64,000 bases of DNA from Roseovarius sp. SCSIO 43702. Lineage in GTDB: Bacteria; Pseudomonadota; Alphaproteobacteria; Rhodobacterales; Rhodobacteraceae. Below the pieces are notes generated by a model. That model saw nothing but the letters and a program-made list of their open reading frames with translations. It searched no databases and was not told where the DNA came from. Shown one piece after another: positions 17,319 to 25,415 of this stretch. The position numbers and the translations under genes are program-made. The stretch spans positions 2,936,501 to 3,000,500 of the forward strand of contig NZ_CP080623.1 in NCBI RefSeq assembly GCF_019599045.1, given 5' to 3'. Each line of letters opens with the position of its first letter. The first letter of the stretch is position 1.

Positions 17319-17349
17319 TTGATTCAGGTTCGAACCAAAACCCTGTAAA
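17319..17349 (+). promoter_or_regulatory. Candidate promoter with a palindrome ahead of terC
   Basis: A perfect 10-bp palindrome, GGTTCGAACC (17327-17336), lies between TTGATT (17319) and TGTAAA (17344), with a long 19-base spacer. It is in the 171-base divergent gap between the GlxA-type regulator and terC, so it could be an operator for either. The promoter boxes are weak; the palindrome is certain. Confidence 0.35.
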
Positions 17350-17391
17350 CCCGTTCAAGGACAGTGAACTTCATAGCGGGAACCGACCGAC

Positions 17392-18210
17392 ATGACCGAC
17401 CTTCTGACCCTGGAGAACCTGGGCAACCTTCTGATGCTCTGTTTCCTCCAGGCGGTGCTGGGCTTCGACAACCTTCTCTACATCTCCATCGAATCGCAGC
17501 GCGCGCCCGTGGCGCAGCAAAAGGCGGTGCGCTTCTGGGGCATCGTGCTGGCGGTGGTGCTGCGGATCGTGCTGCTCTTCGTCATGGTCCGGCTCATCGA
17601 CGCGCTGGCCGAGCCGTTCTTCGTCCTGAACTTTCCCGGCATCCTCGAGGGCGGCGTCAACTTCGCCACCTGCGTCTTCGTCTTCGGCGGGGTGTTCATC
17701 ATCCACACGGCGGTGCAGGAAATCGCCCACATGCTCACGATCGAGAACCTCGGCACCGACATGAGCGACCAGCGGGGCAAACCCGCATGGAAGGTCGTGA
17801 CCCTGATTGTCATCACGAACCTCATCTTCTCCTTCGACTCGGTCCTCTCGGCGCTCGCGATCACCGACGTGTTCCCGATCCTGGCTTTCGCGATCATCCT
17901 GTCGGGCCTCGCGATGCTCGTTCTCGCCGACGGCGTCACCGCCTTCCTCGAGAAGAACCGCATGTACGAGGTGCTCGGCCTCTTCATCCTGCTCATCGTG
18001 GGCGTCGTCCTGCTGGGCGAGGCAGGTCAGGCCGCGGCGCACGCCATGCATGACGACAGCCTCGCCCTCAGGGTCTTCGGCTACGAGATCGTGCCGATGT
18101 CCAAGACAACCTTCTACTTCTCGGTGGTCGTGCTCGTCCTCGTCGAGGTCATCCAGTCGGGCTACACGCGCAAACTCAATGCCGAGCGCCGCAGCGGCCG
18201 GCGGCACTGA
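17392..18210 (+). CDS. TerC-family integral membrane protein
   Basis: A 272-residue polytopic membrane protein of about 7 helices. It has the paired TerC acidic motifs: GFDNLLYISI in helix 1-2 and FSFDSVLSALAI in the second half. Members are linked to tellurite resistance and to manganese export. The family's inverted repeat is clear, and an Arg/Lys-rich tail (RKLNAERRSGRRH) faces the cytoplasm. It leads a run of stress-family genes on the same strand, 82 bases before the next one, so co-expression is likely but not proven. Confidence 0.9.
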   Translation: MTDLLTLENLGNLLMLCFLQAVLGFDNLLYISIESQRAPVAQQKAVRFWGIVLAVVLRIVLLFVMVRLIDALAEPFFVLNFPGILEGGVNFATCVFVFGGVFIIHTAVQEIAHMLTIENLGTDMSDQRGKPAWKVVTLIVITNLIFSFDSVLSALAITDVFPILAFAIILSGLAMLVLADGVTAFLEKNRMYEVLGLFILLIVGVVLLGEAGQAAAHAMHDDSLALRVFGYEIVPMSKTTFYFSVVVLVLVEVIQSGYTRKLNAERRSGRRH

Positions 18211-18292
18211 CCGGATGGAGGCGCGCCGGGCACGCCCCGTTTGCACTGGCAGCGGCGCGCGTCCATCCTTATGTTGAGGCCCGGAGGTCACG

Positions 18293-18523
18293 ATGGCGAG
18301 ACTGCTCTTTTTCGGACTGCTGGTGCTGGCATTCATTGCCTGCCTCGTCATCATTGTATCCGCGGCGACCCGCGCCCTCGATGCGGGCGGGCGCGCGCTC
18401 GGCACGGCCGCCGCATCCGGCAGGGGAGAGATCATGGTCCCGACCACGTTCCAGAAGATCGCCTACGCGGCCCTCGCGATACTGCTTCTCGGGGTCAGCG
18501 TCGGCTGGCTCGGGGGCATGTGA
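18293..18523 (+). CDS. Two-helix membrane micro-protein
   Basis: A 76-residue protein with two membrane helices (LLFFGLLVLAFIACLVIIVSA and IAYAALAILLLGVSVGWLGG) joined by a small Ala/Gly-rich loop. It has a good ribosome site (GGAGGTCACG) and ends 2 bases before the XpaC-like gene, so it belongs to that operon. I do not recognise a family. The size and position suggest an accessory subunit or membrane tether for its neighbours. Confidence 0.75.
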   Translation: MARLLFFGLLVLAFIACLVIIVSAATRALDAGGRALGTAAASGRGEIMVPTTFQKIAYAALAILLLGVSVGWLGGM

Positions 18524-18525
18524 CG

Positions 18526-19428
18526 ATGGCCCGGCGCTTCGGCGGAAAATACAGTCCCGACGGCGACGCCGACGCCGACGGTCCCGCTCCGGCGGCGGGC
18601 TCCGACATGACGCCGCGCGTCAACCCGGTGGGCGCGCGGGCCAACCTGCTTTTCGTGCCGCCGATCCTGCTTCTCTTCACCACGCTCACCGATGGCCCGG
18701 TGCCGATGACGCTGGGCCTTGCCGGCGCCGGTGCCCTGACGCTCGGCGCTTGGCTCCTGCGCGGCGGGCTCGAGGCAGAGGCGGCCTATCACACCCGCAA
18801 GATCGCGCGCCGCCCGGCGCTTCCGCGCAAGATCCTCGCGGCCTGTCTCGCCGGGGTCGGCGCGGCCCTTGGCGTCATGGCCCACGATGGCGCCGTGACC
18901 ATTCTCGGCCCGCTGCTCTATGCCGTCGCCGCCGGCGCGCTTCACGTGGCCGCCTTCGGCACCGACCCCCTTCGCAACAAGGGCATGGAAGGCGTCGATC
19001 AGTTCCAGACCGACCGCGTCGCCCGCGTGGTCGACAAGGCCGAAACGCACCTCGCCACCATGCGCGCCGCCATCGAGCGTACCGGCGACCGGCAGGCCGA
19101 GGCCCGCGTCGAGCGCTTCCAGTCAAGCGTGCGCAACATGCTCCGCACGGTCGAGAACGACCCGCGCGATCTCACCGCCGCGCGCCGCTATCTCGGCGTC
19201 TATCTCAAGGGCGCGACCGACGCGACGCTCAAGTTCGCCGAGGTCTACGCCCGGTCCCGCGACAAGGCCGCGCGCGACGACTATCTCACGCTTCTCTCCG
19301 ATCTCGAGGAGAACTTCTCGGCCAAGACCCGCACGCTCCTCGAGGACAGCAGCACCGATCTCGAGGTCGAGATTTCCGTCCTCCGCGACCGGCTGAAACG
19401 CGAAGGCATCCATTTGAACCGCGATTGA
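18526..19428 (+). CDS. XpaC-like (5-bromo-4-chloroindolyl phosphate hydrolysis family) protein
   Basis: A 300-residue protein: a polar N terminus, membrane helices at about residues 40-75 and 100-145, then a long helical C-terminal region (DRVARVVDKAETHLATMRAA to the end) with coiled-coil character. This layout and the pairing with telA identify the XpaC family, which in Bacillus also precedes yceH/telA-like genes. Despite the name, no hydrolase active site is evident; a membrane-stress role is more plausible. Confidence 0.8.
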   Translation: MARRFGGKYSPDGDADADGPAPAAGSDMTPRVNPVGARANLLFVPPILLLFTTLTDGPVPMTLGLAGAGALTLGAWLLRGGLEAEAAYHTRKIARRPALPRKILAACLAGVGAALGVMAHDGAVTILGPLLYAVAAGALHVAAFGTDPLRNKGMEGVDQFQTDRVARVVDKAETHLATMRAAIERTGDRQAEARVERFQSSVRNMLRTVENDPRDLTAARRYLGVYLKGATDATLKFAEVYARSRDKAARDDYLTLLSDLEENFSAKTRTLLEDSSTDLEVEISVLRDRLKREGIHLNRD

Positions 19429-19462
19429 TACCGCACCCGATTCGAGGAAAGGGAACCGCCCC

Positions 19463-20662
19463 ATGTCAGATACCACCCGCGCCAAGGCCGAGGCCACGCT
19501 TGCCGAAGTCGAGGAGGTCAGCGCCGTGATCCTGCCCGAACCCAAGGACGCCAACGCCGTCGTGCCACTCAAGGATGCCGACGCGCCCACCAGCGCCGAG
19601 ATCAAGCGGCGCATGGACGAGATCGACATGTCCGACACCAACTCCATCGTGTCCTTCGGATCGGCCGCGCAGGCCGAGTTGCAGCAAATCTCGCAATCCA
19701 TGCTCGAGGGCGTGCGCAACAAGGACGTGGGCCCCGCCGGTGACAGCCTGCGCTCCATCGTCACCACCATCCGCGGTTTCTCGGTCTCCGAACTCGACGT
19801 GCGCCGCGAACGATCCTGGTGGGAGAAGCTCCTGGGCCGCGCCGCGCCGGTCGCCAAGTTCACCGCCCGCTTCGAGGAGGTGCAGGGCCAGATCGACCGC
19901 ATCACCGACGAGCTTCTCAGCCATGAGCACACGCTCCTGAAGGACATCAAGTCGCTCGACCTGCTCTACGAGAAGACGCTCGATTTCTACGACGAGCTGG
20001 CGCTCTACATCGCGGCGGGCGAGGAAAAGCTGCGCGAGCTGGACGAGAAGGACATTCCCGTTAAGGAGTCCGAGGTCGAGGCCGCCCCCGAGAAGGACCA
20101 GGTGATGAAGGCGCAGGAACTCCGCGACCTGCGCGCCGCGCGCGACGATCTCGAACGCCGCGTCCACGACCTCAAGCTCACGCGCCAGGTGACGATGCAA
20201 TCCCTGCCCTCGATCCGCCTCGTGCAGGAAAACGACAAGAGCCTCGTAACCAAGATCAACTCCACCCTCGTCAACACCGTCCCCCTCTGGGAGACGCAGC
20301 TTGCCCAGGCCGTGACGATCCAGCGGTCCTCCGAAGCCGCCACGGCCGTGCGCGAGGCCAACGACCTCACCAACGAACTGCTGACCGCAAACGCGCGGAA
20401 CCTCCGCGAATCCAACAAGATGATCCGCGAGGAGATGGAGCGCGGCGTTTTCGACATCGACGCGGTCAAGAAGGCCAATGCCGACCTCATCGGCACGATC
20501 GAGGAAAGCCTCCAGATCGCCGACGAGGGCAAGGCGAAACGCGCCGCGGCCGAGCAGGAGCTCAAGAAGATGGAGGCCGAGTTGCGCGACACGCTCGCCT
20601 CCGCCAAGGCCCGCCGCGACGGCACCGGCGACACCGCCGGCACGGCCGTGCCCAAGGCGTGA
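19463..20662 (+). CDS. telA: TelA-family toxic anion resistance protein
   Basis: A 399-residue, largely helical cytoplasmic protein of the TelA/KlaA family. Seen: SIVSFGSAAQAELQQISQSML near the N terminus, the WWEKLLGR block, the MQSLPSIRLVQENDKSLVTKI block, and the PLWETQLAQAVTIQR block that is the family hallmark. Members are tied to tellurite, nisin and antibiotic tolerance, by mechanisms not known. It follows the XpaC-like gene by 34 bases and overlaps the lipoprotein gene by 4 (GTGA). Confidence 0.93.
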   Translation: MSDTTRAKAEATLAEVEEVSAVILPEPKDANAVVPLKDADAPTSAEIKRRMDEIDMSDTNSIVSFGSAAQAELQQISQSMLEGVRNKDVGPAGDSLRSIVTTIRGFSVSELDVRRERSWWEKLLGRAAPVAKFTARFEEVQGQIDRITDELLSHEHTLLKDIKSLDLLYEKTLDFYDELALYIAAGEEKLRELDEKDIPVKESEVEAAPEKDQVMKAQELRDLRAARDDLERRVHDLKLTRQVTMQSLPSIRLVQENDKSLVTKINSTLVNTVPLWETQLAQAVTIQRSSEAATAVREANDLTNELLTANARNLRESNKMIREEMERGVFDIDAVKKANADLIGTIEESLQIADEGKAKRAAAEQELKKMEAELRDTLASAKARRDGTGDTAGTAVPKA

Positions 20663-21618
20663 TCGACCGCCGCGCCATATCCCGCGCTCTTGCGGGCGCG
20701 GTCCTCGTGGCTGTCGCCGCCTGCACCCCCGTGCCCGAACGGCCCCAGGTCACGCCGCAGGCACGGCCCGCGGGCCTCGTCCCGCCCAAGCCCGCCGCCC
20801 GCCCGGGCCCTTCCGAGCGGAGCCTCGCGCTCGCCCGCCGCTACGAGAAGCTCGAGATGCATCTCGTGGCACAGGGGCTTCTGCGCACCGATGGCGGCGG
20901 CCCGGACACCTACTATTCCGACGCCGACCTCCTGCGCAATTTCGAGCGGATCGTCTTCTACGACGAACACGACGTCGGCGGCGGGGTTCAGCGCGCCTCG
21001 AACCGCCCCGGCGTCCTGCGCAAGTGGGAGGGGCCCGTGCGTCTCTCGGTGGCGTTCGGGTCCGGCGTCGCCCCCGAGCAGCGCGCCGCCGATCGCGCCA
21101 TGGTCGCGCGCTACGCCCGGCGCCTCGCACGGGTCACGGGCCACCCGATCGCGATGTCCGACGACAATCCGAATTTCCAGGTCTTCTTCATGACCGTCGA
21201 TGACGGCGACGAGGCGCAGGCGATGCTGCGCGCCATCTCGCCCAACGTGAACGTGGCCACGCTGTCGCTCGTGGGCAACCTGCCGCAATCCATCTACTGC
21301 CTCGTCACGGCCTTCGGCGGCAACGAGAACCGGGCGAGCTATGCCCGCGCGGTGGCCTTCGTGCGCGCCGAACACCCGCCCCTGATGCGCAAGGCCTGCG
21401 TCCACGAGGAGGTGGCCCAGGGCCTCGGCCTCGCCAATGACAGCCCCCGCGCGCGGCCCTCGATCTTCAACGACGACGACGAATTCGCGCTTCTCACCAC
21501 CCATGACGAGAAGCTGCTCGAACTCCTCTACAACCCCGCCCTCCGCCCCGGCATGACCATCGACGAGGCCCGCCCGATCCTGCGCCGCCTCGTCGCTGGC
21601 GAAGACGGCACGATCTAG
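20659..21618 (+). CDS. DUF2927 lipoprotein
   Basis: A 319-residue protein starting with GTG in the overlap with telA. It has a lipoprotein signal (ALAGAVLVAVAAC, Cys22), a Pro-rich linker to about residue 50, then the DUF2927 domain with LPQSIYCLVTAF and the strongly kept HEEVAQGLGLANDSPRARPSIFNDDDEFALLT. The HEE followed by a Gly-Leu-Asn-Asp stretch resembles a metallopeptidase-like site (HExxxG...D). The protein should be lipid-anchored in the periplasm. No function is established. Confidence 0.88.
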   Translation: MIDRRAISRALAGAVLVAVAACTPVPERPQVTPQARPAGLVPPKPAARPGPSERSLALARRYEKLEMHLVAQGLLRTDGGGPDTYYSDADLLRNFERIVFYDEHDVGGGVQRASNRPGVLRKWEGPVRLSVAFGSGVAPEQRAADRAMVARYARRLARVTGHPIAMSDDNPNFQVFFMTVDDGDEAQAMLRAISPNVNVATLSLVGNLPQSIYCLVTAFGGNENRASYARAVAFVRAEHPPLMRKACVHEEVAQGLGLANDSPRARPSIFNDDDEFALLTTHDEKLLELLYNPALRPGMTIDEARPILRRLVAGEDGTI

Positions 21619-21633
21619 ACAAGGGAGACCCCA

Positions 21634-22749
21634 ATGGGCATTTTCGACTTCCTCTCAGGCGAATTCATCGACGTCATCCACTGGACCGACGACACGCGCG
21701 ACACGATGGTCTGGCGGTTCGAGCGCGAGGGCCACGAGATCAAGTACGGCGCCAAGCTCACGGTGCGCGAGGGGCAGGCGGCGGTTTTCGTCCACGAAGG
21801 ACAGCTGGCGGACGTGTTCACCCCCGGTCTCTACATGCTCGAGACCAACAACATGCCGATCATGACGACGCTCCAGCACTGGGACCACGGCTTCCAGTCG
21901 CCCTTCAAGTCCGAGATCTATTTCGTCAACACCACCCGCTTCAACGACCTGAAATGGGGCACGAAGAACCCGATCATGCTGCGCGACCCCGAATTCGGGC
22001 CGACCCGCCTGCGTGCCTTCGGCACCTACTCGGTGCGCGTCTCCGACCCCGCACGCTTCCTGTCGGAGATCGTGGGCACCGACGGCGAATTCACCCGCGA
22101 CGAGATCAGCTTCCAGATCCGCAACATCATCGTGCAGGAATTTTCCCGCGCCATCGCCTCCTCCGGCATCCCGGTGCTCGACATGGCCGCCAACACGCGC
22201 GAGCTCGGCCGGCTCGTGGCCGAGGCGATTTCCGCCACCGTGGCGGAATACGGGCTCACCATCCCCGAGCTCTATATCGAGAACATCTCGCTGCCCCCCG
22301 CGGTGGAGAAGGCGCTGGACAAGCGCACCTCCATGGGCCTCGTGGGCGATCTCGACCGGTTCACGCAGTATTCCGCGGCCGAGGCCATGACCGAGGCGGC
22401 CCAGAATTCCTCGGGCGGCGGCATGGCCGCGGGCCTCGGCGCCGGCATGGGTCTCGCCATGGCGCAGCAGATGGGACAGGGCGGTCCCTGGGGGGCACGA
22501 CCCGCCGCACCCGCCGCATCGGCCCCGCCGCCCCCGCCCCCGGTCGAGCATGTGTGGCACATCGCCGAGAAGGGCGAGACCCACGGCCCCTATTCCAGGG
22601 CCCGTCTCGGGCGCATGGCGCAGGAGGGCACGCTCACCCGCGACACCCATGTCTGGACCCAGGGCCAGGACGGCTGGATGCGCGCGGGCGACGTGCAGGA
22701 ACTGGCACAGCTCTTCACGGTCCTGCCGCCCCCGCCCCCGCCCGCCTGA
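21634..22749 (+). CDS. SPFH-domain protein with C-terminal GYF_2 domain
   Basis: A 371-residue protein. Residues about 1-255 form a virion-core/YdjI-type SPFH module (MGIFDFLSGEFIDVIHW, then VFTPGLYMLETNNMP and ISFQIRNIIVQEFSRAI), followed by a Gly/Ala/Met-rich linker, a Pro run, and a GYF_2 (DUF4339) domain at about 305-360 (HVWHIAEKGETHGPYSRARLG, then VWTQGQDGWMRAGDV). It ends in Pro repeats. SPFH proteins form membrane-associated scaffolds; Bacillus YdjI acts with YdjG and a PspA homologue in envelope stress. The strong AAGGGAG site shows the start. It is followed by a YdjG-like zinc-ribbon gene, which supports that comparison. Confidence 0.88.
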   Translation: MGIFDFLSGEFIDVIHWTDDTRDTMVWRFEREGHEIKYGAKLTVREGQAAVFVHEGQLADVFTPGLYMLETNNMPIMTTLQHWDHGFQSPFKSEIYFVNTTRFNDLKWGTKNPIMLRDPEFGPTRLRAFGTYSVRVSDPARFLSEIVGTDGEFTRDEISFQIRNIIVQEFSRAIASSGIPVLDMAANTRELGRLVAEAISATVAEYGLTIPELYIENISLPPAVEKALDKRTSMGLVGDLDRFTQYSAAEAMTEAAQNSSGGGMAAGLGAGMGLAMAQQMGQGGPWGARPAAPAASAPPPPPPVEHVWHIAEKGETHGPYSRARLGRMAQEGTLTRDTHVWTQGQDGWMRAGDVQELAQLFTVLPPPPPPA

Positions 22750-22811
22750 CACGGCGCCGTCTCCCTCGTTCTTTCCGGTTCCAAGTACCCAGAATCCGAC
22801 CGTCACAGCCC

Positions 22812-23918
22812 ATGCCTACGACCGGCCATTCCCCGAAACCCGTCGCACATCGCTTTCCCTGCGACAATTGCGGTGCCGACTTCCGTTTCGACCCGGAGGC
22901 GGATCGGCTTGTCTGCGACCATTGCGGCAACACCGGCGAGATCGAGACGCCGACCCCCACCCGCGCCATCCGCGAGCTCGACTTCCGCGCGGCCCTCGAG
23001 GAACAGCTTCCGGCGCAGGAAATCGAGGAAACCCGCGTTCTCAAATGCCCCAATTGCGGCGCCGAGGTGGAGTTCGACGCCGATACCCACGCCTCCGAAT
23101 GTCCCTTCTGCGCCACGCCGGTCGTCACCGATACCGGGACGTACCGCCATATCAAGCCGCGCGGCCTGCTGCCCTTCGCGCTCGATGAACGCGCCGCGCG
23201 CAAGGCCATGACCGACTGGCTCGGCCGGCTCTGGTTCGCCCCCTCGGGGCTGAAGGACTACGCGCGCAAGGGGCGCCCGATGCAGGGCATCTACGTCCCC
23301 TACTGGACCTTCGACGCCGACACGAAATCGGACTACGCGGGCGAGCGCGGCACGGTCTATTACGAGACCCGCACCGTCACCCGTAACGGCAAGCGGCAGC
23401 GCGTGAAGGTCGCCAAGGTGCGCTGGCGCGGGGTCTCGGGGCGCGTCGCGCGGTTCTTCGATGACGTGCTGGTGCTGGCCTCCACCTCGCTCCCCAAGAG
23501 CTATACCGACGCGCTCGAGCCGTGGGATCTCGCCGCGCTCGAGCCCTACCGGCCCGAGTATCTGGCCGGCTTTCGCGCCGAAGGCTATACCGTCCAGCTT
23601 GCCGAGGGGTTCGACGAGGCGCGCGCGCATATGGACCGGGTCATCACGCGCGATGTGAAATTCGACATCGGCGGCGACCGGCAGCGCATCCACCGCATCG
23701 ACACCAACGTATCGGCCGTGACCTTCAAGCATATCCTGCTGCCCGTCTGGCTCGCCGCCTACAAGTATCGCGGCAAGAGCTACCGCTTCGTCGTCAACGG
23801 CCGCACCGGACGGGTTCAGGGCGAGCGGCCGTGGTCCGCCATCAAGCTCGCCATCGCGGTGGTGCTGGGCCTCATCGTCGCGGCGGGGGTTGGCTACGTG
23901 ATGGCGATGTCGGGATAG
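22812..23918 (+). CDS. Zinc-ribbon membrane protein, YdjG-like
   Basis: A 368-residue protein with two CxxC...CxxC zinc ribbons in the first 110 residues (CDNCGA/CDHCGN and CPNCGA/CPFCAT), a central region (IYVPYWTFDADTKSDYAGER and a second YKYRGKSYRFVVNGRTG), and one C-terminal membrane helix (LAIAVVLGLIVAAGVGYVMAM). Often mislabelled as a primosomal helicase because of the zinc ribbon, but it has no helicase motifs. Context with SPFH points to a membrane scaffold role. Confidence 0.85.
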   Translation: MPTTGHSPKPVAHRFPCDNCGADFRFDPEADRLVCDHCGNTGEIETPTPTRAIRELDFRAALEEQLPAQEIEETRVLKCPNCGAEVEFDADTHASECPFCATPVVTDTGTYRHIKPRGLLPFALDERAARKAMTDWLGRLWFAPSGLKDYARKGRPMQGIYVPYWTFDADTKSDYAGERGTVYYETRTVTRNGKRQRVKVAKVRWRGVSGRVARFFDDVLVLASTSLPKSYTDALEPWDLAALEPYRPEYLAGFRAEGYTVQLAEGFDEARAHMDRVITRDVKFDIGGDRQRIHRIDTNVSAVTFKHILLPVWLAAYKYRGKSYRFVVNGRTGRVQGERPWSAIKLAIAVVLGLIVAAGVGYVMAMSG

Positions 23919-24095
23919 GGTCGGGGTGGCGGGCTGATCCGGTTTTAGCTGCAAAGCTGCCCCTCGCATGGAACGCAGCGAGTGGCGGGAAGGAGCCCTT
24001 CCACGACATCCGGATTGAGCTGCCGGAGCATATAAGAACCGACCCCACGCAACATCGGAAGATGTGGAACCGAGCCTTGGCGGGAACATTACGGG
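23919..24095. other. 177-base gap with no supported gene
   Basis: This stretch separates the stress-family run from the MFS gene. It has lower G+C than its neighbours and a TATAAG box (around 24030) without a fitting -35. I see no complete reading frame, tRNA or repeat. It may be a scar of gene loss or insertion. Confidence 0.4.
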
Positions 24096-25307
24096 ATGGA
24101 GGAGGGCAGCATCATCAAACCGTTCTGGAGCCTGTCCGCGGCCGGCTTCGCCGCAACCGCCGTCGCCTTCGGGCCTGGACGCATGGGGTTTGGCCTGTTC
24201 GTCCCCGAGTTCAGGTCGGCGTTCTCTATGTCGACCTCGACCGTCGGCTTCGTTTCCAGTCTCAGCTTCCTTGGTTTCTTCATCGGCCTTCTGATCGCGC
24301 CAGTTCTCCTTGCCCGGCAGGGGCCGGAATCCCCGGTGTTGGTCGGCCTGGCTGCCGCCACGGTCGGAATGGGAGTCGTGGCCTCCGCGCCGAACGTGCC
24401 CGTCGTGGCGGTCGGGGTGTTCCTCGCGGCTTCGAGTGCCGGCCTTGCCTGGACCCCGTTCAACGACGCCATACACCGCAAGGTCAAAGACGATGACCGG
24501 CCGGGCGCGCTGTCGGGCGTCAGCACCGGCACGGGCGTCGGGATCGTGCTGGCTGGGCTCGCGGCGCTCGTCATGGTCACCGGCGGCTTGTCGTGGAGAA
24601 TTTGCTGGGCGTTCTTTGCGGGGGCGAGCGCCTGTGCCTTCCTTGGCAACTGGATCGCCTTGAGGGGCGTCGAGAAAGATCCCGAAGGAAGGCAGGAGAA
24701 GGAGTGGAGGGATCTGGCTGCCACCGCAGCGATCCCACTCTACGCAATTGGCTTTGCCTACGGCACGAACTCGGCGATCTACATCTCCTTCGCCGCCGAT
24801 CACTTGGTCGAGGCCGGCGGTGTGCCGGGCGTTCCGGTTGGCGTCACACCCGCGCTCGTCTACATCTTCTACGGTCTGTTCGGCCTCGCCGGCCTTTTGA
24901 CCGGACGCATCAAGGATATGATGGGCCTGCCAATGCTGCTGCGTGTTCTCATGCTGGCTGGCGCCCTGTCCCTCGCTCTCGTGGCGATCGCACCGGGGAC
25001 CTGGGCCGGGTTGATATCGTCGGCCGGCCTGCAAGGCCTCCATGTCATGATGACGAGCGCGGTTCTGGCGTTCTGGTCGGAGCGCCTGTTTCCGTCGCTC
25101 CCGTCGCTCAGCTTCACGGCTGCGCTCTTGGCCGCCGCGGCAGGCAGCGTCCTGGGACCGGCTATCACGGGGCTCGCGTCCAGTGCCTTCGGAGCCGACG
25201 CGATGTTTCTCGGCACAGCCGCACTGCCAGCGGCCACGGCAATTCTACTGCGCAACCGCCATGCTCAGGAGCGTCCGGCAAGAACGACATCGCCGACGTC
25301 TGCATAA
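24096..25307 (+). CDS. YbfB/YjiJ-like MFS transporter
   Basis: A 403-residue major facilitator protein with 12 predicted helices. The N terminus runs FGPGRMGFGLFVPEFRSAF, a YbfB/YjiJ subfamily mark. Substrate unknown. The listed ATG (24096) sits directly in front of GGAGGAGGG, so that Shine-Dalgarno-like run lies inside the first codons and the start is not certain; no good alternative start follows closely. Codon use has more third-position A/T than the flanking genes, and the gene is isolated, so horizontal acquisition is possible. Confidence 0.85.
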   Translation: MEEGSIIKPFWSLSAAGFAATAVAFGPGRMGFGLFVPEFRSAFSMSTSTVGFVSSLSFLGFFIGLLIAPVLLARQGPESPVLVGLAAATVGMGVVASAPNVPVVAVGVFLAASSAGLAWTPFNDAIHRKVKDDDRPGALSGVSTGTGVGIVLAGLAALVMVTGGLSWRICWAFFAGASACAFLGNWIALRGVEKDPEGRQEKEWRDLAATAAIPLYAIGFAYGTNSAIYISFAADHLVEAGGVPGVPVGVTPALVYIFYGLFGLAGLLTGRIKDMMGLPMLLRVLMLAGALSLALVAIAPGTWAGLISSAGLQGLHVMMTSAVLAFWSERLFPSLPSLSFTAALLAAAAGSVLGPAITGLASSAFGADAMFLGTAALPAATAILLRNRHAQERPARTTSPTSA

Positions 25308-25332
25308 GTCGCTTCCGGCCTTCGTCTGACCT

Positions 25333-25351
25333 GCGTCCAGACGCCTTTTTG
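25333..25351 (+). terminator. Weak terminator candidate after the MFS gene
   Basis: A short stem, GCGT...ACGC with a CCAG loop, followed by CTTTTTG. The stem is only 4-5 bp, so it is a weak candidate. Confidence 0.3.
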
Positions 25352-25415
25352 AACGGCGGAAAGGTCCCGTCACCGGACCGACATCCGCAGACCCCGATCC
25401 TTCGCACCAATCCCC

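Noticed and set aside
22812..23918. Primosomal protein N' or helicase label for the zinc-ribbon protein.
   Set aside because: Only the zinc ribbon is shared; there are no helicase Walker or DEAH motifs, and a C-terminal membrane helix is present.
22803..25043. A 746-codon minus-strand frame over the zinc-ribbon and MFS genes.
   Set aside because: Spans two plus-strand genes and the gap between them with no domain similarity; chance lack of stops in G+C-rich DNA.
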